Shown here: piece by piece, positions 1-5,188 of the stretch
Layout of the letters: each line of letters opens with the position of its first letter
Numbering within the stretch: the stretch's first letter is position 1
From: an uncultured Chloroflexota bacterium
Lineage (GTDB): Bacteria > Chloroflexota > Limnocylindria > Limnocylindrales > Limnocylindraceae
Direction: 5' to 3'
DNA length: 6,611 bases
Assembly (NCBI GenBank): GCA_903937225.1
Contig: CAIZYO010000117.1
Coordinates: forward strand, 1-6,611
The notes under the pieces: generated by a model
Told to the model about the DNA's origin: nothing
Database searches by the model: none
The model's input: the letters and a program-made list of their open reading frames with translations, nothing else
Position numbers and translations under genes: made by a program

Positions 1-422
1 GAGCTGAGCGCATACTCGGCCCAGCGCATTGGATTGAACTGTCGTGCGAGCCAACCCTCATAGCGTGCGCGGAGCGGATATGCCACGAGGAAGTGGGCGA
101 GCGCGGAGAGTCCGAAGAACCCCGCGACGACATATGCGAGCGGGAAGCTCAACAGGAGTTCCTTCCCCTGCGTGAAGCCTGCGAACTGGCCATCCACGAT
201 GCTCGAGACCGGGTAGGTCCCTTCAAAGCGAACGAGCGCGTCCGTTGGGCTGATCGCCACAATCACCGCCGCCTGGATGCCGTGCAAGACGACAAGGATG
301 CGGTTCCAGTTAAAGAGCTGCTTTGCGCGTGCTGGGGCGATCTTGGTGAACGTTGTCGTCACCGCCTCCGACCCTGTTGCGCGCGGCGCTGATGCAGCGC
401 GCCTTCTGGTTGCTACTGCCAC
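1..422 (-). CDS. Heliorhodopsin, N-terminal part (gene truncated by window edge)
   Basis: I translated the reverse complement from a GTG at 422-420 to the window edge, giving 140 residues. The pattern fits heliorhodopsin, a retinal-binding seven-helix family with inverted membrane topology (N-terminus cytoplasmic). Helix A contains FNWNRILVVLHGIQA (residues 37-51), helix B contains FFGLSALAHFLVA (102-114), and helix C begins NPMRWAEYALS (130-140). From my memory of heliorhodopsin 48C12, H47, H110 and E136 align with its H23, H80 and counterion E107, with similar spacing. The retinal-binding lysine would be in helix G, outside the window. An arginine-rich leader of about 35 residues precedes helix A. 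The start is supported by GGAGG five bases upstream; a GTG at 434-432 lacks such a site. The gene follows the TauE-like gene on the same strand after 83 bases. Function in this family is unsettled (signalling or enzyme regulation has been proposed), so no role is assigned. Confidence 0.88.
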   Translation of the reverse strand, partial: MAVATRRRAASAPRATGSEAVTTTFTKIAPARAKQLFNWNRILVVLHGIQAAVIVAISPTDALVRFEGTYPVSSIVDGQFAGFTQGKELLLSFPLAYVVAGFFGLSALAHFLVAYPLRARYEGWLARQFNPMRWAEYALS

Positions 423-427
423 GAGTA

Positions 428-432
428 CCTCC
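428..432 (-). promoter_or_regulatory. Ribosome-binding site of the heliorhodopsin gene
   Basis: GGAGG on the minus strand, five bases before the GTG at 422-420. It overlaps the alternative GTG at 434-432 and therefore argues for the downstream start. Confidence 0.6.
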
Positions 433-445
433 ACTATCTATCCAT

Positions 446-465
446 GCAGTTCGTGAACGAACTGC
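446..465. repeat. Perfect inverted repeat upstream of the heliorhodopsin gene
   Basis: The arms GCAGTTCG and CGAACTGC are exact reverse complements separated by TGAA. Two further pairs (T445 with G466 as a wobble, A444 with T467) could extend the stem. It lies 23-43 bases upstream of the heliorhodopsin GTG and about 40 bases past the TauE-like stop codon. It may be a dimeric regulator operator or an mRNA hairpin between the two genes. No T-tract follows in the direction of transcription, so it does not look like a standard intrinsic terminator. Confidence 0.55.
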
Positions 466-505
466 GTAGTGGCTAGGGTACCCGACTCGTCATGTAGGAG
501 ACGTG

Positions 506-1255
506 CTAGCCAGCCAGGAGACGGGCGGCCGCGATCGCCATGACCGCTGCGAGGAGGCGTCGGAGCGTGATGAGGCTCACTCTCCGCGCACCGAGCTCGC
601 TTCCAATCAGTCCACCCGCCGCGGCAGCAGCGAGACCAAGCGGCAGTGTGGCGGGAAGGAGGTCGAGTGATGCGGGCCGTGCTACGAGACCGGCGATCGA
701 ATTCGCCAAGATGAAACCGGCAGAGAGTCCCGCTGCGGCGCGCGTGCTCGCCCAACGACGCGCGATCACGAGCGGCGTGAGGAATACGCCGCCACCAGTT
801 CCCGTTGCCCCAGCAAGGAGTCCGATGACGCCACCAACGAGTGCAGCAACGAAGCGACGCGGTGGGAGAGCGGTGCGCTCTGACGACGCATCACTCCGTG
901 CTCGCGCCGCGAGTCGGATTGCGGCGGCGATCAGGACCGTCGCGAGGAGCGGTCGATAGATCTCGTCTGAGATCTCAAGGCTCCCCGCAAGGTACGCGGC
1001 GGGGATTGAGCCGATCAAAAAGTAGGGGAGCGTGCGCCGCGGAAGTTGGTCGGCCCGTGCGAATCGGACGACTGCAATAGAGGCAACCGCCAGGTTCAAG
1101 ACGAGCGCGGTTGGGCGCATCACCTCAGGGGCGAGCCCCGCGAGCGCCATCAGGGCGAGGTAGCCCGTTGCCCCCGCGTGTCCCACGGAGGAGTAGAGGA
1201 GGGCCACGGCGAAGAAGGCGAGCGGGAGGAGCGCATTGACGAGGGCCGAATCCAC
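506..1255 (-). CDS. TauE/SafE-family membrane transporter (sulfite/organosulfonate exporter-like)
   Basis: A 249-residue, very hydrophobic protein with the two-half repeat of the TauE/SafE (DUF81) family. The first half carries YSSVGHAGATGY (residues 21-32) followed by MRPTALVLN (46-54). The second half carries the matching ATGTGGGVFLTP (150-161). These glycine-rich segments at the start of each half are the family hallmark. Between the halves is a short charged linker (about 114-134, with several Arg and Ser). About eight membrane segments are expected. Characterised members export sulfite, sulfoacetate or related anions; the substrate here is unknown. I chose the GTG at 1255-1253 because it gives the usual family N-terminus and length. 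The frame stays open upstream to ATGs at 1288 and 1396, but the added residues are polar, unlike the family, and overlap the divergent control region. It is probably co-directional with the heliorhodopsin gene, and a functional link is not established. Confidence 0.85.
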   Translation of the reverse strand: MDSALVNALLPLAFFAVALLYSSVGHAGATGYLALMALAGLAPEVMRPTALVLNLAVASIAVVRFARADQLPRRTLPYFLIGSIPAAYLAGSLEISDEIYRPLLATVLIAAAIRLAARARSDASSERTALPPRRFVAALVGGVIGLLAGATGTGGGVFLTPLVIARRWASTRAAAGLSAGFILANSIAGLVARPASLDLLPATLPLGLAAAAAGGLIGSELGARRVSLITLRRLLAAVMAIAAARLLAG

Positions 1256-1261
1256 GCACGA

Positions 1262-1267
1262 ATCATA
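1262..1267 (-). promoter_or_regulatory. Candidate -10 element for the TauE-like gene, implying a leaderless mRNA
   Basis: TATGAT on the minus strand, with six bases between it and the GTG at 1255. A transcript initiated at the usual distance would begin at or next to the GTG, and no Shine-Dalgarno sequence is seen there. No convincing -35 hexamer lies 16-18 bases upstream. Leaderless genes are common in several monoderm phyla, so this is plausible but unproven. Confidence 0.35.
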
Positions 1268-1345
1268 GGGTCCGGCGCTCGGACTCATGCGGTGGTGCGC
1301 CTGGTTGGCCACCGCCTCCCGCTCTCCACTATCCTCGCCCGTAAT

Positions 1346-1358
1346 GCGGATACTCCGC
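1346..1358. repeat. Short inverted repeat in the divergent intergenic region
   Basis: GCGGA and TCCGC flank a three-base spacer (TAC). It lies 48-60 bases before the SBP start, where an operator for the transporter operon could sit. A five-base arm can occur by chance in GC-rich DNA. Nearby TATCCT (1330-1335) is a possible plus-strand -10 with TTGGCC at 1305-1310, but the 19-base spacing is long, so I do not call a promoter. Confidence 0.25.
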
Positions 1359-1362
1359 AGCG

Positions 1363-1382
1363 GGGAGGGGCACGCCTCTCCC
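1363..1382 (+). repeat. Potential 5'-leader hairpin before the SBP gene
   Basis: GGGAGGGGC and GCCTCTCCC can pair over nine positions with one G-U wobble around an AC centre (in practice a slightly shorter stem with a larger loop). It ends 12 bases before the SBP ribosome-binding site AAGGAG (1395-1400). If transcription starts upstream it would form in the leader; otherwise it may be a DNA operator. No T-tract follows. Confidence 0.35.
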
Positions 1383-1405
1383 TTGGACATAAACAAGGAG
1401 TAGCA

Positions 1406-3082
1406 ATGAAGAACCTACGGATCGGCGCAATCGGCGCCGCACTCCTGATGGTCGCTGCGGCATGTGGTGGCTCTTCGAGCTCCAGCGCCGACACGATCGC
1501 CTTCAAGGCGAAGGCATACCCTGAGGCCGCCGCGGCGGACTGCGCCGACGGATACGGCTTCAAGCGCATCACCTCAACTGACGCCACAACGGTTGTCTTT
1601 GAGCTTTGCGCGCCAGACGTGGCGTTTATTCAGAAGTTGGCACTGACCAACTACCAGATCAACGACTCCGGCTACCTCACCGCTGCGACTGCGGACGGGA
1701 GCATTGTCACGGCGCCAAACGGCACGGGACCATACAAGCTGAAGGCGTGGGAGAAGGGCTCCCAGATCGTCCTTGAGCGCAATGCAGACTACTGGGGACA
1801 GCTCGCCACTTCGGGCACGGCAGTCTTCCAGTGGCAGTCGGAAGGCGCAGCTCGTCTGATCGCCTTGAAGGCTGGGACTGCGGACGGCATTGACAACCTG
1901 GCCCCGACCGACATCGAAGGTGCATCTGCAGATACAACGCTGCAGGTGATCCCTCGTGCCGCGTTGAACACCATGTACATCGGCATGAACTCCGGCATTG
2001 CTGGAGATCCGTTCGAGAAGCTTGAGGTTCGCAAGGCTGTTGCGTTGGCACTCGATCGCCAGCGAATCATCGACAACTTCTACCCAGGTGGATCCGAGGT
2101 GGCGAGCCACTTCACGCCTTGCTCCATTGAGTTCGCCTGCGAAGGTGACGCGTGGTATGAGCAGGACGTAGCTGCCGCAAAGGCACTTCTCGCTGAGGCG
2201 GGATACCCGAACGGCTTCAAGACGACGCTGTCGTATCGCGATGTTGTGCGCGGCTACCTCCCGGTACCGATCACCGTTGCGACGGACATTCAGGCTCAGC
2301 TGAAGGCAATCGGCATCACCGTTGAGATCGCGCTCGTCGAATCGACGGCCTTCCTTGACGCTGCGAGCGCCGGAACGCTGCAGGGCCTCCACCTCCTCGG
2401 TTGGGGTGCAGACTATCCAGATCCAACGAACTTCTTGGACTATCACTTCGGCAAGAACTCTTCGCCACAGTTCGGCGCTCCGATCGCCGCTGTCTACGAG
2501 CCGCTGATGGCGGCTGGTTCGACGGCTGATCCTGCGGTCCGCGCAGCGAAGTACGCCGAGGCGAACAACGCGCTCAAGACGAACATTCCGATGATCCCAG
2601 TCGCGCACGGCGGCTCGGCTCTCGCTTTCGGAGCGGATATCACTGGCGCGCACTCGTCGCCACTTGGCAACGAGGAGCTTTCCGTGATGAGCTCAGGTGG
2701 CGACGACACCTTCGTCTGGATCCAGAACGGTGAGCCTGGTGGGCTCTACTGCGCGGACGAGACGGACGGCGAGTCGCTCCGCGTTTGCGGTCAGATCGGC
2801 GAAGGCCTTTACGGATTCGTCACGGGAGAGGCTTCCACGAAGCCGCTGCTCGCGACTGCCTGCACGGCCTCTGAAGATCTGCTCACCTGGACATGCACCC
2901 TTCGCGAGGGTGTGAAGTTCCACAACGGTGCAACGTTTGATGCCACGGACGTGGTGGATAGCTTTGCTTCAATGTGGGATTGCGCACATCCGTTGCACAA
3001 GGGCCGCACCAGTGTGTTCGAGTATTTCAGCCTCATCTCGGGGTTCTTGAATACCGACGCCTGCACCAAGCCAGCAGAATGA
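1406..3082 (+). CDS. SBP_bac_5-type ABC transporter substrate-binding lipoprotein, apparently circularly permuted
   Basis: A 558-residue lipoprotein of the dipeptide/oligopeptide/nickel binding family. The signal peptide ends in a lipobox (VAAAC, lipidated Cys20) and a Ser-rich tether follows. AAGGAG lies five bases before the ATG. Block order is unusual. Residues 52-131 contain ITSTDATTVVFEL (55-67) and NGTGPYKLKAWEKG (105-118), which normally sit after the first 120 or so mature residues. The usual later blocks follow: VRKAVALALDRQRI (208-221), AKALLAEAGYPNGF (258-271), LGWGADYPDPTNFL (331-344), and the normal C-terminal IPVAHGGSALAFGADITG (397-414). Then come TFVWIQNGEP (435-444), ADETDGESLRV (450-460) and the family signature region LTWTCTLREGVKFHNG (493-508), which normally begin the mature protein. 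All expected blocks are present once and total length is normal, so this looks like a circular permutation with new termini in the loop after FEYFSLISGFLN. Ten cysteines besides Cys20 suggest disulfides. It heads the permease and ATPase operon. Family assignment is firm; ligand unknown. Confidence 0.92.
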   Translation: MKNLRIGAIGAALLMVAAACGGSSSSSADTIAFKAKAYPEAAAADCADGYGFKRITSTDATTVVFELCAPDVAFIQKLALTNYQINDSGYLTAATADGSIVTAPNGTGPYKLKAWEKGSQIVLERNADYWGQLATSGTAVFQWQSEGAARLIALKAGTADGIDNLAPTDIEGASADTTLQVIPRAALNTMYIGMNSGIAGDPFEKLEVRKAVALALDRQRIIDNFYPGGSEVASHFTPCSIEFACEGDAWYEQDVAAAKALLAEAGYPNGFKTTLSYRDVVRGYLPVPITVATDIQAQLKAIGITVEIALVESTAFLDAASAGTLQGLHLLGWGADYPDPTNFLDYHFGKNSSPQFGAPIAAVYEPLMAAGSTADPAVRAAKYAEANNALKTNIPMIPVAHGGSALAFGADITGAHSSPLGNEELSVMSSGGDDTFVWIQNGEPGGLYCADETDGESLRVCGQIGEGLYGFVTGEASTKPLLATACTASEDLLTWTCTLREGVKFHNGATFDATDVVDSFASMWDCAHPLHKGRTSVFEYFSLISGFLNTDACTKPAE

Positions 3083-3088
3083 GTAACT

Positions 3089-3120
3089 CCGTACTTGCCA
3101 CCATTTGGTGGTGAGTACGG
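3089..3120 (+). terminator. Long hairpin directly after the SBP stop codon
   Basis: CCGTACTTGCCACCA pairs with TGGTGGTGAGTACGG, fifteen positions including two G-U wobbles around a TT centre, starting six bases past the TGA. There is no T-run after it, so it may work less as a terminator than as a 3' block that protects SBP mRNA and lowers read-through into the permease genes. That arrangement is common for SBP genes, which are needed in excess over their membrane partners. Confidence 0.6.
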
Positions 3121-3122
3121 AA

Positions 3123-3156
3123 GCCCCCGTCGCCACCTTCGGGTGACGGCGGGGGC
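3123..3156 (+). terminator. GC-rich TTCG-loop hairpin between SBP and permease genes
   Basis: GCCCCCGTCGCCACC and GGTGACGGCGGGGGC pair over fifteen positions with one wobble and one C-A mismatch, closed by the very stable C(TTCG)G tetraloop. Only a weak pyrimidine stretch (ACTCTTCC) follows, so full termination is doubtful. Flanking GAGTAC (3113-3118) and GTACTC (3157-3162) could also pair, extending this stem at the cost of the preceding hairpin. Confidence 0.6.
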
Positions 3157-3194
3157 GTACTCTTCCAGCCCGTAATGGAGGAAGTGCATCCGAA

Positions 3195-4274
3195 ATGACG
3201 AACTACATCGTGCGAAGGATCTTGGCGAGCCTCCCCGTGATCTTTGGCATTCTCGTGGCCGTCTTTGTCATCACGCGACTCCTGCCTGGCGACCCGTGTC
3301 GGGCGCTTCTCGGTGAAAAAGCGACAGAGGCGGCGTGTGCCGCGTTCAATGCACGCTACGGGTTCGATCAGCCAATGATCGTGCAGTTCGTGACCTATAT
3401 CCGTCAGGTGCTGACGGGCGATCTTGGTGACTCCATTAGATTCGGTGTCCCGGTGACTCAACTGATCGTGGACAGACTTCCGACAACCATTGAGTTGGCC
3501 ACAATCTCACTCACAATCGCCACTTTCTTCGGAATCAAGCTTGGCGTTCGATCTGCCACAAAGCGCAACTCGCGCACTGACGTCTCCACGATGATCTTTG
3601 CCAACCTTGGCGTCTCAATCCCCGTCTTCGTCCTTGGGCTACTGCTCGCGTACTTCTTTGCCGTGATCCTGAAAGACACGCCAATCGCGCTGCCGCCAGC
3701 TAACCGCTACAGCGCAGGAGTGATCCCAACTGAGATTGCGGTGGCGTGGGGTCTCGGTGGTCTGCAGGGTCCACTCCGCGGACTGCTCGACTTCATCTCC
3801 AACATGGCAATTCCAAACGCGATCCTCACCCTTAATCCAGGGAACCTGGTAGACGCGGTGCGCCACCTGATTCTCCCATCGGTTGCACTCGCGACGATTC
3901 CAATGGCAGTCATCGCGCGCATCACGCGCAGCTCGCTGTTGGATGTGCTCGGCTCTGACTACATTCGTACGGCACGAGCGAAGGGACTTTCGGAACGCGA
4001 GGTAGTTGCCAAGCACGCGCTCCGGAACGCACTCCTCCCAGTCGCCACGATCGTCGGCCTTTCGCTCGGCGGACTCCTCTCTGGCGCGGTGTTGACCGAG
4101 ACGATCTTCGGGTTTGCGGGAATTGGACGGACGATCTCAGACGCAATCACCGCGCGTGACTATGTGGTCGTGCAGGGAGTCACCGTCATCGTCAGCATTG
4201 GCTATGTAGTGGTGAATCTCATCGTTGACATCAGTTACGCGTATTTGGATCCGCGGGTAAGGATCAACTCATGA
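3195..4274 (+). CDS. DppB/OppB-type ABC transporter permease
   Basis: A 359-residue inner-membrane permease forming one half of the translocation channel. It starts with the family N-terminus YIVRRILASLPVIFGILV and first membrane helix (about 9-31), followed by RLLPGDP (28-34). Five more helices lie near 98-122, 132-158, 225-247, 283-303 and 324-348. The EAA coupling loop that contacts the ATPases is DYIRTARAKGLSEREVVAKH (255-274), continuing to the NALLP at 278-282. The C-terminus ends in the typical LDPRVR. GGAGGAAG at 3177-3184 serves as ribosome-binding site. The stretch between helices 3 and 4 (about 160-224) is long for the family, which explains a length above the 306-340 residues of E. 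coli GsiC and DppB. Cys35 and Cys48 fall in the first outside loop and may form a disulfide. The stop overlaps the next start (ATGA), indicating translational coupling. Confidence 0.95.
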   Translation: MTNYIVRRILASLPVIFGILVAVFVITRLLPGDPCRALLGEKATEAACAAFNARYGFDQPMIVQFVTYIRQVLTGDLGDSIRFGVPVTQLIVDRLPTTIELATISLTIATFFGIKLGVRSATKRNSRTDVSTMIFANLGVSIPVFVLGLLLAYFFAVILKDTPIALPPANRYSAGVIPTEIAVAWGLGGLQGPLRGLLDFISNMAIPNAILTLNPGNLVDAVRHLILPSVALATIPMAVIARITRSSLLDVLGSDYIRTARAKGLSEREVVAKHALRNALLPVATIVGLSLGGLLSGAVLTETIFGFAGIGRTISDAITARDYVVVQGVTVIVSIGYVVVNLIVDISYAYLDPRVRINS

Positions 4275-5179
4275 GCGGCGCACGGGCCTCATCACGCGTC
4301 CAAACCCCCTTCCGACGCGCGCTGCGCTCCTTTCTGGAGCAGCGGACCGCACGCGTGGGACTCGCGCTGCTTGGGGTGCTCCTTATTGCAGCGCTCGGAG
4401 CGGACGTCTTCGCGAGCTATAGCCCGATTGACGTGTTGATCGATAAGGAGCCCGGCGCGGTTCGGCTCGCCGGACCATGCATCAGCCTGTTCGGCTGCGA
4501 AGGCCCGCAGCACATCTTTGGTCTCGACAACAACGTTCGTGACGTCTTTTCGCGGGTACTGCATGGCGCGCGCCTCAGTCTGCAGGTGGGGTTCCTCACC
4601 GTCGGCTTTGCGATCGTGCTTGGCTCGCTGATCGGTGCAGTCTCTGGCTTCGTTGGCGGCTGGGTAGACAACCTCCTCATGCGCATCATGGATGTGCTCC
4701 TCGCGTTCCCAAGCCTCCTCCTCGCCATTGCGATCGTGACGGTGATCGGGCCGGGGCTGATCAACACACAGCTCGCGATCGGCGTAGTTGCGATCCCCAT
4801 CTACGCACGGGTCATGCGCGCCTCAGTCTTGAGCCTGCGCGATCGTGAGTTCGTCGCCGCGAGTCGCGCGCTCGGCGCATCGGAGACGTCCATTCTCTTC
4901 CGCAAAGTGCTGCCGAACGCCCTTACGCCGATCATCGTGCAGGGGACGCTCGGCATTGGCGGCGCAATCCTTGACGTTGCGGCACTCAGCTTCCTTGGGC
5001 TCGGCGCGCAACCACCAACGGCCGAGTGGGGCTCCATGATCGGTGCCGATCGCAACCTCCTCTTCTCGTCGCCACACGTGGTCATCTTCCCTGGCATTGC
5101 GATCACCATGACCGTGCTCGCCTTCAACCTGGTCGGCGATGGTCTGCGTGACGCGCTCGACCCACGGCTGCAGCGGTAG
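4271..5179 (+). CDS. DppC/OppC-type ABC transporter permease
   Basis: A 302-residue permease, partner of the preceding DppB-type subunit. The cytoplasmic N-terminus (1-28) is basic, helix 1 lies near 29-50, and an outside segment contains the family landmark HIFGLDNNVRDVFSRVLHGA (81-100). Further helices lie near 103-127, 135-158, 163-180, 219-245 and 268-290. The EAA loop is REFVAASRALGASETSILFR (192-211), ending at the NALTP (216-220). LSFLGLGAQPPTAEWGSM (239-256) and the C-terminal DGLRDALDPRL are also diagnostic. The start overlaps the previous stop by four bases, the only sensible ATG given the coupling. Cys70 and Cys76 sit in the outside segment just before the FGLD landmark and may be disulfide-bonded. 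Confidence 0.95.
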   Translation: MSGARASSRVQTPFRRALRSFLEQRTARVGLALLGVLLIAALGADVFASYSPIDVLIDKEPGAVRLAGPCISLFGCEGPQHIFGLDNNVRDVFSRVLHGARLSLQVGFLTVGFAIVLGSLIGAVSGFVGGWVDNLLMRIMDVLLAFPSLLLAIAIVTVIGPGLINTQLAIGVVAIPIYARVMRASVLSLRDREFVAASRALGASETSILFRKVLPNALTPIIVQGTLGIGGAILDVAALSFLGLGAQPPTAEWGSMIGADRNLLFSSPHVVIFPGIAITMTVLAFNLVGDGLRDALDPRLQR

Positions 5180-5186
5180 GAGGGGG
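5178..5186 (+). promoter_or_regulatory. Ribosome-binding site of the DppD-type gene
   Basis: AGGAGGGGG, overlapping the DppC-type stop codon TAG by two bases and two bases before the ATG at 5189. The best anti-SD match (AGGAGG) sits five bases from the ATG. It fixes the start and suggests coupled translation. Confidence 0.6.
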
Positions 5187-5188
5187 CG

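Noticed and set aside
93..392. Plus-strand open frame at the left edge
   Set aside because: It is the antisense of the heliorhodopsin gene; composition is charged and low in hydrophobic residues with no family pattern.
438..755. Minus-strand open frame before the heliorhodopsin gene
   Set aside because: It overlaps the TauE-like gene in another frame, has no recognisable domain, and ends right before the heliorhodopsin start.
1256..1396. Longer TauE-like protein starting at the ATG at 1396 or 1288
   Set aside because: The extra residues are polar, unlike the family N-terminus, and would run across the divergent promoter region; no ribosome-binding site was seen. The ATG at 1288 is not fully excluded.
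1046..1405. In-frame open extension upstream of the SBP ATG
   Set aside because: It lies mostly opposite the TauE-like gene, encodes charged non-family sequence, and the ATG at 1406 has a good ribosome-binding site followed directly by a lipoprotein signal peptide.
1574..2653. Long minus-strand open frame opposite the SBP gene
   Set aside because: Arginine-rich composition with no recognisable domain; it is the antisense of a confidently identified gene in GC-rich DNA.
1406..3082. SBP as two fused or tandem SBP copies
   Set aside because: Each conserved block occurs only once and the length equals that of a single normal SBP, so permutation explains it better than duplication or fusion.
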